A stretch of DNA of 64,000 nt from DATIKM01 sp035477595 (GCA_035477595.1 DATIKM010000173.1:1-64000), one strand, 5' to 3'; shown: positions 26,039-36,293, counted from the first letter of the stretch. The notes: generated by a model from the sequence alone, not told the origin. A program made the numbers and translations.

Positions 26039-26929
26039 CTACCGCAGCAACGCCTCCACGAAAGCGTCGGGCTCGAAGTCACAGAGATCCTCTGCCCTCT
26101 CCCCGACGCCCGCCAGCTTGATCGGAAGCTTGAGCTCATCGGCGATGGTGATCACGATGCCACCGCGCGCCGTACCGTCCAGTTTGGCGAGCACTACACC
26201 GGTCACCGACAGCACATCCTGGAACCGCCGGGCCTGTGCGATGCCGTTCTGGCCCGTCGTGGCGTCTAGCACCAGGAGGGTCTCGTCCGCCGGGCGACCC
26301 AGTTCGCGCGTTACCACACGGTCGATCTTGCGGAGTTCCTCCATCAGGTTGGCCCGCGTATGCAGGCGGCCGGCGGTGTCGGCGATGACGTACTGGATGC
26401 CGCGCGCGCGCGCCGACGCGATGGCATCGTAGATCACCGCCGACGGATCGGCGCCGTCGCGGTGCCGGACGACGTCCACGCCGATCCGCTCACCCCAGAT
26501 GGTGAGTTGCTCTATGGCGGCTGCGCGGAACGTGTCTCCGGCCGCCAGTAGCACCGTGCTTCCCTGCGCACGCAGGCGCGCCGCGAGCTTGGCGATCGTC
26601 GTGGTCTTGCCGACCCCGTTCACCCCGACCACCAGATAGACGCTGGGCGCGGACGGTCCTACGCGCAGCCCTCGGTCCGGCGCGCCGGCGTGAAGCACCC
26701 GCGCCAGATCCTCGCGAAGGCGCGCGCGCACGTCACCTGGGTCCTTCAGTCGCTGCTCCGCGACCCCTTGCCGCAGGTCCGCAAGCACGGCCTCCGTGGT
26801 GCGCACGTTCACGTCGGCCTGCAGGAGCGCTGCCTCCAGCTCCTCCAGGAGCTCGTCGTCAATGCGCCCGCGCCCAGTCAGGATGGTGTCGACGCGCTGC
26901 AGAATGCTCTTTACGAACCCGAGCCGCAT
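26039..26929 (-). CDS. ftsY: Signal recognition particle receptor FtsY
   Basis: The product is 296 aa, the short form without the acidic A domain. The N domain (residues 1-85) is helical. The G domain shows VVGVNGVGKTTTIAKLA (G1), AAGDTFRAAAIEQL (the FtsY/Ffh insertion-box start), VIADTAGRLHT (G3), AKLDGTARGG (G4) and GVGERAEDLCDF, the C-terminal FtsY motif. It docks SRP-ribosome complexes at the membrane. The G3 motif DTAGR and GERAEDL distinguish it from Ffh. It stands upstream of nothing obvious and downstream of a TauE-like gene. Confidence 0.96.
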   Translation of the reverse strand: MRLGFVKSILQRVDTILTGRGRIDDELLEELEAALLQADVNVRTTEAVLADLRQGVAEQRLKDPGDVRARLREDLARVLHAGAPDRGLRVGPSAPSVYLVVGVNGVGKTTTIAKLAARLRAQGSTVLLAAGDTFRAAAIEQLTIWGERIGVDVVRHRDGADPSAVIYDAIASARARGIQYVIADTAGRLHTRANLMEELRKIDRVVTRELGRPADETLLVLDATTGQNGIAQARRFQDVLSVTGVVLAKLDGTARGGIVITIADELKLPIKLAGVGERAEDLCDFEPDAFVEALLR

Positions 26930-26977
26930 ACGATGATCGCCCTCTGCTGCCGAGTTTGCGCGGGCCTGGAGAGCGGC

Positions 26978-27784
26978 TTACGACAACCGGGAGAGCTGCC
27001 AGCCCCCGAGAAACATCGCTACCAGGCCGAACCAGACGAGTGCGACCACACCCGCGTCAACGGCGACGAGAGCGAGCGTCCACCCGCCCGCCGCGCCGCC
27101 GAGGACCCCGCCGACCACCATCCACATCCCAGCCTGGCGGTCGGCCGTCCCGCGAGCGACGTGCCCCGCCACCGGCAGCACGGAGGCGATGGCGACGACA
27201 AGGTTCGCCATGACCACCGAGTCCAGCACTGGAACGCCGGCGAGGAACACAAGCGCGGGCACGAACAGAAGCCCGGTGGCTACCTGCAACACGCTCGACG
27301 CCGCGCCGCACACCGCGCCCAGCAGCAGGAGCCCTGCCGGAGCGCTCAGCCACTCGAGGGCAAGCGTCTGGGGGCCGCCTACGCGCTGCCGGAGCGCTTC
27401 CGCCACCACGTAGACGCCAAGGAGCACGGCGCATGCGTGCGCCGTCCTACGCACCTTCAGAGCGCCGGGGCTGCGGCAGATGGCCGCTGTCGCGGCAACG
27501 CCCACCGTCGCCCCGATCGCCAGCAGAACGGCCGCGAGCCAGTCTACGGGTGCCCCGAACACGTGCGCGGCCGCCACCGAGGCCGCCGCCGCCGCCAGCG
27601 CGAAGAGGAGTGAGGTTCCCGCGTTGCGCTCGGGCCGCAGTCCGAGGAGGAAGTCGATGGCGGGCGCCGCGGCCACCTGTCCGCCAACGCCGCACAGAGT
27701 GGCGCCGAACCCGATCGGTCCCCCCACTGCGAACATCGTCGCGCTCTTGATGAGCGGGATGTTCAGCTTGCGTCGCGCTGCCAT
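26978..27784 (-). CDS. TauE/SafE (TSUP) family permease
   Basis: The 268-aa product has about eight hydrophobic helices in two halves. The first carries GGPIGFGATLCGVGGQVAAA and the second LLLLGAVCGAASSVLQVATG, the repeated Gly-rich membrane motif of the TSUP family. Members export or import sulfite, sulfoacetate or other organosulfur anions; the substrate here is unknown. It lies 5 bases after the ABC permease gene on the same strand, so it may be cotranscribed with the importer. Confidence 0.85.
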   Translation of the reverse strand: MAARRKLNIPLIKSATMFAVGGPIGFGATLCGVGGQVAAAPAIDFLLGLRPERNAGTSLLFALAAAAASVAAAHVFGAPVDWLAAVLLAIGATVGVAATAAICRSPGALKVRRTAHACAVLLGVYVVAEALRQRVGGPQTLALEWLSAPAGLLLLGAVCGAASSVLQVATGLLFVPALVFLAGVPVLDSVVMANLVVAIASVLPVAGHVARGTADRQAGMWMVVGGVLGGAAGGWTLALVAVDAGVVALVWFGLVAMFLGGWQLSRLS

Positions 27785-27789
27785 CGCTC

Positions 27790-29118
27790 CTACCCCTTGA
27801 TTCCCGTGAGGGTCACGCCCTGGATGAAGTAGCGCTGGGTCAGGAAAAAGAGAACCAGCACCGGCAGCATCATCATCGTGGAGGCAGCCATCAGCAGGCC
27901 GGGCTCACCGCCATGGGCGGTCTGGAAGAGCTGCAGGGCATAGGCCAGAGGCATCCGCGTTGGCGTGCTGATGTAGATGAGCGGGCCCATGAAGTTGTTC
28001 CAGGAGGCCATGAAGGTCATGATCGTGATGGCGGCCAGCGCCGGCTTGATGAGCGGCAGCATGATCCGCCAGTAGATTCCGAAGTAAGAGCACCCGTCGA
28101 TCTTGGCAGCGTCCTCGAGGTCGTTGGGAATCGTGAGGAAGAACTGGCGGAGCAGGAACACGTTGAAGGCGCTGCCGAAGAACGCCGGCACCCAGAGCGG
28201 CCGCAGCGTGTCGATCCATCCGATTGAGCGGAAGATCAGGAACACGGGCATCATCGTCACCGCACCGGGGAGCATCATCGTGGCCAGAAGCACGACGAAG
28301 ATTGCGTCTCGGCCGGCCCACTTCAGGCGGGCGAAGCTGAACGCCACTAGCGAGCTGGCGAGCAACGTGCCCAGAATGGTAAAAGCCGACAGGTAGAGCG
28401 TGTTGCCGACGAACACCAGGCCGGACTTCGTCTCGGCCGGAAGGAACTCGAGTGCGTCCGGGTAGTTGCTCCACACCGGCGCGAACCGGCGCACCTCGGT
28501 GACCTGTGAGCGCGGCAGCTCGAACTCCCGTCCGCGCAGGTTCGGCGGCTCCAGAATGCGGAGCCGTCGCTCCCCCGTCTCGCGCTCCTCCAGAACCGCG
28601 ACGGTGACGGGCGTGCCGCGGTAGTGCGCTGTTGCCAGACCCGCCTCGCGCCCGTCCACCTGCACCTGAACCTGCTGACGGGGCACCCACACAGGCGGGA
28701 ACTGGCTCATGTCCTCGTCCTCCTTGAGCGAGGTGACCACGAGCCACGCGAACGGAACAAGGAACACGGCAGACCCAGTCAGCAGCGCCAGGTGGAGGAG
28801 GGTCAGCCTTCTTGCCTCGCGCGCATCCTTGATCATGCGCCAGGGGGCCGATCTCCACAGGGCCGCCAACACGACGGCGGAGGTGGCGCACCAGACCAGA
28901 GCGCCCAGGAAGAGCGGCGCGCCCGATGGCCCGGGCGCCCACCGGTAGGCCGCGAGCCCGGCCGCCGTAGCCGCCACCAGGCCCACGAGGCCGGCCACCG
29001 ACCGGCGCCGAACCGCGAGGTATGCTGCCACAGCGGCGACAACGGCGGCGCCGTAGAGCAGTGCGACGCCGACCACCCACAGAGCGGGCGTCACGGTGCG
29101 CACCTCGCCCGTGCGCAC
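27790..29118 (-). CDS. Sugar ABC transporter permease (MalG/LacG-like) with N-terminal extension
   Basis: The product is 442 aa, about 150 longer than the family norm. Roughly 80 residues with three hydrophobic helices precede the usual first helix (LTLLHLALLTGSAVFLVPFA). A periplasmic stretch of about 90 residues (near 140-230) separates that helix from the core. The core holds the EAA loop EDAAKIDGCSYFGIYWRIML that contacts the ATPase, and the usual C-terminus RYFIQGVTLTGIKG. The GTG start at 29118 is uncertain. It is the second permease of the importer; no ATP-binding subunit is adjacent. Confidence 0.88.
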   Translation of the reverse strand: MRTGEVRTVTPALWVVGVALLYGAAVVAAVAAYLAVRRRSVAGLVGLVAATAAGLAAYRWAPGPSGAPLFLGALVWCATSAVVLAALWRSAPWRMIKDAREARRLTLLHLALLTGSAVFLVPFAWLVVTSLKEDEDMSQFPPVWVPRQQVQVQVDGREAGLATAHYRGTPVTVAVLEERETGERRLRILEPPNLRGREFELPRSQVTEVRRFAPVWSNYPDALEFLPAETKSGLVFVGNTLYLSAFTILGTLLASSLVAFSFARLKWAGRDAIFVVLLATMMLPGAVTMMPVFLIFRSIGWIDTLRPLWVPAFFGSAFNVFLLRQFFLTIPNDLEDAAKIDGCSYFGIYWRIMLPLIKPALAAITIMTFMASWNNFMGPLIYISTPTRMPLAYALQLFQTAHGGEPGLLMAASTMMMLPVLVLFFLTQRYFIQGVTLTGIKG

Positions 29119-29185
29119 GCTGCACGGGTCGCCATCGCGCAGGCACGTCCCTGCTCAGACAGCGGCTCGGCCCGCTTCAGGGTCG

Positions 29186-31672
29186 TCACTTCTCCGCCTC
29201 GTAGTGGACCCACCTCGGCGCCAGCTTTAGCTGGATGAGGGTGAGTGCGAGGATGATGACGAAGAGCACCCAAGCAAGCGCCGACGCATAGCCCATCTTG
29301 AAGTACTTGAACGCGTTGTTGAACAGATAGAGCACCGGCACCAGCATGCTGTCGACCGGGCCCGCGGAGCTGGCCCCAGCGCCCTGCCCGCCTAGGACGT
29401 AGATTCGGTCGAACTCCTGCAGCGCGCCGATGGTCCCCATTATGAGGTTGAAGAAGATGTAGGGCGAGAGCATGGGAAGCGTGACGTTGCGGAACGCACC
29501 CCACGCGCCCGCGCCGTCCAGCTCCGCTGCCTCGTAGAGGTGCTGCGGGATGCCCTGCAGACCGGCCAGCCACAGGATCATGCCCCCGCCCGCACCCCAG
29601 AGCCCCATCACGATGAGGCCCGGCTTCGCCCATTCCGCCGCGCCAAACCAGCCCGGCGGGGCCAGGCCGAACCACGCGGTGAGCGTCCCCTTCCACGCGG
29701 CATTCAGCAGGCCCCGGTTCGGGTCACCGTTCAGCACCCAGGCCCACAACACCGCGCTCGCGATGACGGGAACGATCGATGGCAGGTAGAAGCAGGTGCG
29801 ATAGATGCTCATCCCGCCGACCTTGGCATTCAGCAGCATCGCCATCGCGAGGCCCGTCGCCATCCCGAGAGGTATTCCGATGGCGGCCAGGTAGGCGACG
29901 TTGCCCAGCGACTTCACCAGGAAGTAGCGTTCGGCCCCGAAGAGCTCCGTGTAGTTGTGCACGCCCACGAAGCGCGGCGGATGCAGAACGTCGTACTCGC
30001 AGAAGCTGAGCAGGATCGACGTCAGGATAGGACCTGCGGTGAGCGCGACGAAGCCCAGAATCCACGGCGAGGCGAAGAGCCATCCCGCGGTAGTCTCCGC
30101 CCGAGACAGGCGCCCCAGGCGGCGGATCGCCCGGACTCGCAGCGCCACGAACGCGATGAGCCCCAGAGCGGCCGCCGAGGCGATCGCGATCGGGACGACG
30201 GGCGGCAGCGCCGGGTAGTCGGCGCGTCGGTAGACCTTGTCCAGCTCCGCCTGCACGACGCGCGCCCCGGCGCTCATGGCCTGCTGCGGGGTCATCCCGG
30301 TGTCGCGATGGTGGGTGGCCCTGTCGAAGGCGCGCACGTGCTCATCCCACAGCCGCTGTCCGACGAAGGTCACGGGCCGGTAGCGAGCTGCGGGCATCAT
30401 GTCGATGAAGGTGCGTAGTCCCTCGCGGTACTTCTCGCCGCGCGGCGCGAACTCTGCCCACACCGCCTCGTTCACGCGGACGTTGGCCGAGATCCCGGGC
30501 ACAAACGGACGCCCCCTCGCGATGTTGTACTCGCGCTGGGCGCGTGCATCGATCACGCCCGCCTCCGGGCTGCACATCCACTTCACGAACTCCCACGCCA
30601 GATCGCGGTTCTGCGCACCTCGCGGAATAGCGTAGGAGAACCCCCCTGCCCACGTCACGAACGGGTCCTGCCCCGTGAACCGGCCCTTCTGCCCGCCCAA
30701 CGTCTGCGCCAGTCGCTCCGCGGGGACCGGCGCAGGCGCCACACCGAAGTCGAGGTCTGGCCCGAACCGCGCGATCCCGTTGAGGACCCAGTTGCCGTCT
30801 ACCTTCATGGCGACCTTGCCGGTCAGAAACGGGTCGAGCTCCTGTGTCTGGAAGCCGGACGCAAAGGCGTTGACGGCCGTGACGCCGCCGAGCGCGTCGT
30901 AGACGTCCACCATGAACTGCAGCGCGGCGACGCTGTGCGGGTTGTCGAGCGTGCAGGTTCGACCGTCCGGCGACATGAACTCGCCGCCGTTCTGCCAGCT
31001 GTAGAGGTAGAGCCAGGAGTTGCCGAAGTTCGGGATAAAGCCGATGCGGTCGAACGTGCCGTCTGGCAGTCGGCGCGTCAGGCGGACCGCGTAGTCCTGC
31101 AGCTCCTCCCAGGTCCTCGGGGGGCGATCGGGGTCCAGGCCGGCCTCGCGGAAGAGAGCGCGGTTGTAGTAGAGGGCGCGAGCGTCGGTCGTGGACGGCA
31201 CCGCGTAGACCCTGCCCTCGTAGACGGCCTCCATCCAGCAGGCGCGGTAGTAGTCAGCGCGCCGAATGGCGTACGGGGCGTTGCGCGCCTGGTCGCGGAG
31301 GATGAGATCGTCCAGCGGCTCGAACGCGCCGCGCGAGGCCCAGTCCCCGATCGTGAAGCGGTCCTGGTGAATGACGTCCGGCGGCACTCGCCCCACGATC
31401 GCCGTCATCAGCTTCTGTGGGTTCATCTGGCCCGCGCCCATCGAGAGGACGCTGACGCTGACGCCAGGATTCCGCCGCTCGAACTCAAGGACGCGCGCCT
31501 CGAGGCCCTGGCTTTCTTCACCGTACTGTAGGCCCCACACCACGAGGCGCCGCGTTCCTGGTGGCAATCGCTCGTCGGCGCAACCCGAGAGGAACAGCGC
31601 CGCGACAGCGCACAGGGCGGCACACAAAGCGGTCCGGAACACGAAGCGGGGAAACGGCCGGCCGGTCTTCAC
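29186..31672 (-). CDS. Fused sugar-binding lipoprotein and MalF-like ABC permease
   Basis: The product is 828 aa. It begins with a lipoprotein signal (lipobox LSGC, C31). Residues about 40-490 are a family-1 extracellular sugar-binding protein, with FERRNPGVSVSVLSMG, YYNRALFREAGLDPDRPPRT and LTGKVAMKVDGNWV. A linker helix near 495-520 leads to a complete six-helix permease (about 535-828) whose EAA loop is EAAELDGAGAWGAFRNVTLP. Normally these are two genes. The frame is open throughout with no stop or compositional break. Fusion tethers the binding domain to its own translocator. With the next gene it makes an importer for an unknown sugar or oligosaccharide. Confidence 0.92.
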   Translation of the reverse strand: MKTGRPFPRFVFRTALCAALCAVAALFLSGCADERLPPGTRRLVVWGLQYGEESQGLEARVLEFERRNPGVSVSVLSMGAGQMNPQKLMTAIVGRVPPDVIHQDRFTIGDWASRGAFEPLDDLILRDQARNAPYAIRRADYYRACWMEAVYEGRVYAVPSTTDARALYYNRALFREAGLDPDRPPRTWEELQDYAVRLTRRLPDGTFDRIGFIPNFGNSWLYLYSWQNGGEFMSPDGRTCTLDNPHSVAALQFMVDVYDALGGVTAVNAFASGFQTQELDPFLTGKVAMKVDGNWVLNGIARFGPDLDFGVAPAPVPAERLAQTLGGQKGRFTGQDPFVTWAGGFSYAIPRGAQNRDLAWEFVKWMCSPEAGVIDARAQREYNIARGRPFVPGISANVRVNEAVWAEFAPRGEKYREGLRTFIDMMPAARYRPVTFVGQRLWDEHVRAFDRATHHRDTGMTPQQAMSAGARVVQAELDKVYRRADYPALPPVVPIAIASAAALGLIAFVALRVRAIRRLGRLSRAETTAGWLFASPWILGFVALTAGPILTSILLSFCEYDVLHPPRFVGVHNYTELFGAERYFLVKSLGNVAYLAAIGIPLGMATGLAMAMLLNAKVGGMSIYRTCFYLPSIVPVIASAVLWAWVLNGDPNRGLLNAAWKGTLTAWFGLAPPGWFGAAEWAKPGLIVMGLWGAGGGMILWLAGLQGIPQHLYEAAELDGAGAWGAFRNVTLPMLSPYIFFNLIMGTIGALQEFDRIYVLGGQGAGASSAGPVDSMLVPVLYLFNNAFKYFKMGYASALAWVLFVIILALTLIQLKLAPRWVHYEAEK

Positions 31673-31731
31673 GTGGCGGACCTCGAGAGGGTGCGAGGAG
31701 CAGGCGCACGGCGAGGGCCGCGCAACGCGTC

Positions 31732-31761
31732 ATTGTACCACTGGCCCCCCGGCCCGGTCAA
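31732..31761 (-). promoter_or_regulatory. Promoter of the sugar ABC importer operon
   Basis: On the minus strand TTGACC (31761 to 31756), an 18-base spacer and TACAAT (31737 to 31732) lie 60 bases before the fusion gene start. It sits between the end of the MacB ATPase gene and the importer, so the importer is a separate transcription unit. Confidence 0.68.
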
Positions 31762-31791
31762 CGCAACCCGAGCCGAGGCGGTAGCCGCCCG

Positions 31792-32544
<753 letters not shown>

Positions 32545-32623
32545 GGCAATCCGGCTCCTTCGGGCGGACACTGCGCGAGGGACGCGAGCGGCGCCGCGCC
32601 CCTCGCCCACTGCTTCCGTAGCT

Positions 32624-33226
32624 CTATCTGGCCTTCGTGGACAGCTTCGTCCGGAACTCGTTCATGCGCTGCTTCGCCACCGGACGCATCTGCTCAAAAG
32701 GCAGCGTGTCCGGGTTGAGCGGGTTGTAGTTCCTGGGGTCTGGGAACCTGCTGATGTCGAAGCTCGGGCGCGAGCCGCCGCCGCCGGGCCCTGCGCCGGG
32801 CCCTGCACCGGGCCGCGCACCGCCGCCGAAGCCGCGACCGCCGCGACCGGGGCTCGGCGCTGTCGCCAGCTTCTGTAGCTGCGCTACCGTCAGCATGGCC
32901 GTAAGCTCCTTGTTGGCAGCGCGAGCTTCCTCGTTGGTGAGCGCGGGCCTCCTACCCCACTTGTTCATGGCCGCGAGGACCTTCCTTGCCTGGTCCCTGC
33001 TTAGTGCCGTCTTCGCGTCCTGCTCGATGAGCGCGAGACCCGTCACCGTCTGCTGCAGCGCGGTGACGTGCTTGTTGTTCTCCCGCCACTTGCTCCAGGC
33101 CGTCATCTTCGCCTGGAGCTGCTGCTGCTGCTGGGGCGTGAGGTTGCCGAAGCCGCCCTGCGCCACGGCCGGAGCCGCCGCGACCGTCGCCGCCAGGGCG
33201 GCGACCAACCAGACCATCCTTCGCAT
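32624..33226 (-). CDS. Exported LTxxQ-type (Spy/CpxP-like) protein in the efflux cluster
   Basis: The 200-aa product has a clear signal peptide (MVWLVAALAATVAAAPAVAQ). The mature part is helical with LTPQQQQQL near residue 29 and LTVAQLQKL near 111, matching the LTxxQ signature of the periplasmic chaperone/stress sensor group, here as two copies. A Gly/Pro-rich linker (about 125-150) and an Arg-rich tail follow. It lies between the MacB permease and ATPase genes, so it probably works with this efflux system in the periplasm. The family link rests on two short motifs and is tentative. Confidence 0.7.
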   Translation of the reverse strand: MRRMVWLVAALAATVAAAPAVAQGGFGNLTPQQQQQLQAKMTAWSKWRENNKHVTALQQTVTGLALIEQDAKTALSRDQARKVLAAMNKWGRRPALTNEEARAANKELTAMLTVAQLQKLATAPSPGRGGRGFGGGARPGAGPGAGPGGGGSRPSFDISRFPDPRNYNPLNPDTLPFEQMRPVAKQRMNEFRTKLSTKAR

Positions 33227-33266
33227 CGAACCGTCCTCCTTGGGGCGGCGGCGGCGCTGAGCGCCC

Positions 33267-34472
33267 CTATTCGTAGCGCAACGCCTCGATCGGGTTCATC
33301 TTGGAGGCCTTGAGCGCCGGGTAGAAGCCGAAGAACACGCCGACTACCGCGGCAAAGCTGAAGGCGACGAGAGCCGTCTGTGCGGAGAGCACGATCTTCC
33401 ACTCATTAGCCGAGCCCACGAGCTGCGAGCCGCCCACTCCCACCGCGACGCCGAGGACGCCGCCCACCAGTGAGAGCAGCAGCGCCTCCAGTAGGAACTG
33501 CCCCAGAATGTTGCGCCGCTTGGCGCCGATCGCTTTGCGAATGCCGATCTCGCGCGTGCGCTCGGTGACCGAGACCAGCATGATGTTCATAATCCCGATG
33601 CCGCCGACCATGAGCGACACGCCGGCGAGCCACTTGATGAGCGCCGAGAAGATGTCCTGCTGCTCGTTTTGCGCCTGGGCGAGGTCGGCCTGGTTGAACA
33701 CGATGAAGTCCGCCGCACCCATCGTGGGAATCTTGTGACGTCTGCGCAACAGAGCGTCAACTTCTTCCTGCGCCTTGTTCATCAGCGATGCCGCGCGCGC
33801 CTGGACCGTGATGTTCTGCACGTTCTCGACGCCCAGCAGCCGGCGCATGGCGGTGGTCACGGGCACGTAGACGGAGTCATCGGGGTTGCGGAAACCCATG
33901 CCCCCCTTCTCGCGCAGCGTACCGATAACCTCGAAGGACTGCCCCGCGATCCGGATCGTCTTTCCCACGGGCGACTGCTGGTCGAAGAGGTCCTTCGCGG
34001 TCGTGCTGCCGATGATGGCCACGCGGCGGTACGACTTGACCTCCGCCTGCGTGAAGTAGCGGCCAGCCTCCACGGGGTGGTTCGATATCACAGGGTAGTC
34101 GGGTCCGGTGCCCTGCACCTGCACGCTCGTGTTGTTGTTCTTGTACTTCACCTGCAGCCCGCGACCGACGCTGGGTGACACGCGGGAGACGGACGGGCAC
34201 TGGCGCAGGATGGCGTCGGCGTCCCCGAGCGTCAGCGTGTTCGTTGAGCCGAAGCCGAAGCTTACTCCACCGCGCCGTTGCTGCCCCGGGAACACCGTAA
34301 GCACGTTCGTGCCGAGCCGCTGGATGCTCTCCGCCACCGCCTCACGGGACCCCTGGCCGATGGCGACCGCCACGATCACGGCGCCGACGCCGATGATCAC
34401 GCCGAGCATCGTGAGGAACGACCGCAGCTTGTTCGCGCCCAGGCCGCGCAGGGCCATTAACAGGGCAACCAC
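33267..34472 (-). CDS. MacB-type ABC permease (FtsX fold)
   Basis: The product is 401 aa. A first helix (RSFLTMLGVIIGVGAVIVAV) is followed by a periplasmic MacB core domain of about 220 residues and three C-terminal helices (VSLMVGGIGIMNIMLVSVTE, LLLSLVGGVLGVAVGVGG and a final one). The ending KASKMNPIEALRYE is a family hallmark. It forms the inner-membrane part of a tripartite pump with MacA and TolC, here with the ATPase encoded separately. The start is GTG at 34472. Confidence 0.93.
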   Translation of the reverse strand: MVALLMALRGLGANKLRSFLTMLGVIIGVGAVIVAVAIGQGSREAVAESIQRLGTNVLTVFPGQQRRGGVSFGFGSTNTLTLGDADAILRQCPSVSRVSPSVGRGLQVKYKNNNTSVQVQGTGPDYPVISNHPVEAGRYFTQAEVKSYRRVAIIGSTTAKDLFDQQSPVGKTIRIAGQSFEVIGTLREKGGMGFRNPDDSVYVPVTTAMRRLLGVENVQNITVQARAASLMNKAQEEVDALLRRRHKIPTMGAADFIVFNQADLAQAQNEQQDIFSALIKWLAGVSLMVGGIGIMNIMLVSVTERTREIGIRKAIGAKRRNILGQFLLEALLLSLVGGVLGVAVGVGGSQLVGSANEWKIVLSAQTALVAFSFAAVVGVFFGFYPALKASKMNPIEALRYE

Positions 34473-34505
34473 CTTGATCCACCCCCCCTCGCGCTCAGTC
34501 GAGCC

Positions 34506-36293
34506 CTACCGGCCCCGCCCCATGCCCATTCCGCGGCCCATGCCGGGGCCGCCTCCGCCGAACGGGCTGCCCGCCTGCTCCTTCACCGGCTCGATCGTCT
34601 GGACGACTACCTTCTCGCCTTCTGTGACCCCGCTCCGGATCTCGACCACGTCGTTCCCCTCTAGGCCCACCTGCACGTCACGCCGCTCCACCTTCACCCT
34701 CACAAGCAGGTCGGGGTCCGCAGGGTCGCCGCTCTTGGGATCGGGCGGAGCGGGCTGACCGCCCGTGCCGACTTCCACAAACTGGCCCTTGTCGTCGGTC
34801 CTGAGCGCCTCCGAAGGCACGCAGACCACGTCCTCGCGCTCGTCGTCGATGAACTCGCAGGTCGCGTTCATGCCCGGCTTCAGGAGCCGGAACGCCGGTG
34901 CGGAGTTGTCCACCTCCACCCGCACGTGGATCTGGGTCACGTTCTGCTCCACGACGGCCTGCGGGTCGATGCGCGTGACCGTGCCCTCAAAAGGCACCCC
35001 GGGGTAAGCGTCCATCATGATGTCGACCTGCTGCCCTTCGCGCACGGTCGCGATGTCGGTCTCGTCGACCGTGACGTCTACGTACATGCGCGTCACGTCT
35101 CCGAGTTGCAGAATGTTGTTTCCCGTGGCGGCGAAGGAGAGCGCCGACGACACAATCGTCCCCTCCTCCACGTACTTCTGCAGAATGACCCCGTCTGACG
35201 GTGCTCGCACCACGGTCTGGTCCAGTGTCGTGCGCGCGTTGGCGAACGATGCACGCGCACGCTCGAGGGACGCCTGGGCGGTGGCGATGTCGAACCGCCG
35301 GATGTCGTTGTTCGCCACGTTGGCCTGCGCCTGGGCATGCGCTGCGCGCTGCTGCCGCACCTGCGCCTCGGCCTGCTGAACCGCGGCCTGCGCCTCCTCG
35401 ACCGAATGGTCTGCGTTGCGGACGTCCGCCTCCTGCGCCCGCGCGCTCTCCAGACCTGCCAGCGCCTGCTTCACGCGTGCATCGGCCGCGTCAATTGCCG
35501 CACGCTGCTCCTCTCCGATAGTTCGCAACCGCGCGTCGGCGCTCCGCACCTGCGCGGCGCTCACTTCGTAGGACGCGCGCGCCTGGTCGACTGCCTGCTG
35601 GGACACGAAGCCCCTGGCCAGGAGCGACTGCTGCCGCCCGTAGTTCGCCTGACCGTTGTCGAGGTTGGCCTTCGCCTGATCGTAGCTGGCCTGAGCGGTA
35701 GCACGCTCAACCGCCTGCGTCGAGTCGAGCTGCTTGCGCTGCTTGGAGGCGGCCTCATGTTGCGCCTCGGCAGCCTCGACGCTCATCCGCCACAGCCTGG
35801 GCTGGGCGCCCTGCGTGGTGCGCGCGCGCTCCAGCCGTACCTTCGCCGCGCTCAGAGACGCTTCCGCCGAGGCCAGCGAGGCCCGCGCCGACGCGACGCT
35901 CGTAGCGCTCTGCTCGATCTGCAGGCGCCAGGTGCCGTCGCTCTGCATCTCACGGGCACGCGCAGAGTCGATGTCGGCGCGCGCGGTGTTCACGTTCAGG
36001 AGCGTGTCCGTGGGGTCGATCTTCGCGAGCACCTGGCCCCTCTTCACCTCGCTGCCCTCGGTGACCAGCAGTGCGTCCACACGGCCGCCGGCCTTGGACT
36101 TGATGTCAACCACCGCCCAGGGCTTCAGTGTGCCCGTAGCTGACACCGTCTTGCGCACGCGGTCGCGCGTAACATCCTGGAGCTTGTACTGGACCTCTTC
36201 GGTCCCGTCGTTGCTGCGTATCCGGAGCCACGCCCAGGCGGCGCCCGCTGCGAACAGCATGACGACCGCCGCGATGATCCCTATGCGCCTCAA
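34506..36293 (-). CDS. Periplasmic adaptor (MacA/HlyD family) with a long hairpin
   Basis: The product is 595 aa, longer than E. coli MacA (about 370). An N-terminal anchor helix is followed by a lipoyl half-motif (VVDIKSKAGGRVDALLVTEG), a coiled-coil hairpin of about 250 residues rich in Ala, Gln and Arg (near 90-345), the second lipoyl half (TVVRAPSDGVILQKYVEEG), beta-barrel and membrane-proximal domains, and a Gly/Met/Arg tail (MGRGMGMGRGR). The extended hairpin suggests a wide periplasm or a special TolC contact. Its start overlaps the tolC stop by 4 bases, so the two are coupled. Confidence 0.92.
   Translation of the reverse strand: MRRIGIIAAVVMLFAAGAAWAWLRIRSNDGTEEVQYKLQDVTRDRVRKTVSATGTLKPWAVVDIKSKAGGRVDALLVTEGSEVKRGQVLAKIDPTDTLLNVNTARADIDSARAREMQSDGTWRLQIEQSATSVASARASLASAEASLSAAKVRLERARTTQGAQPRLWRMSVEAAEAQHEAASKQRKQLDSTQAVERATAQASYDQAKANLDNGQANYGRQQSLLARGFVSQQAVDQARASYEVSAAQVRSADARLRTIGEEQRAAIDAADARVKQALAGLESARAQEADVRNADHSVEEAQAAVQQAEAQVRQQRAAHAQAQANVANNDIRRFDIATAQASLERARASFANARTTLDQTVVRAPSDGVILQKYVEEGTIVSSALSFAATGNNILQLGDVTRMYVDVTVDETDIATVREGQQVDIMMDAYPGVPFEGTVTRIDPQAVVEQNVTQIHVRVEVDNSAPAFRLLKPGMNATCEFIDDEREDVVCVPSEALRTDDKGQFVEVGTGGQPAPPDPKSGDPADPDLLVRVKVERRDVQVGLEGNDVVEIRSGVTEGEKVVVQTIEPVKEQAGSPFGGGGPGMGRGMGMGRGR

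Noticed and set aside
24439..26121. 560-codon plus-strand open frame opposite the GGDEF gene
   Set aside because: It mirrors the CBS/GGDEF coding frame, has no ribosome site or recognisable domain, and crosses the minus-strand promoter.
34506..34560. Gly/Met/Arg-rich end of the adaptor as a frameshift product
   Set aside because: The frame is continuous with the membrane-proximal domain and ends at a normal stop. Gly-rich tails occur in this family, so no error is needed.
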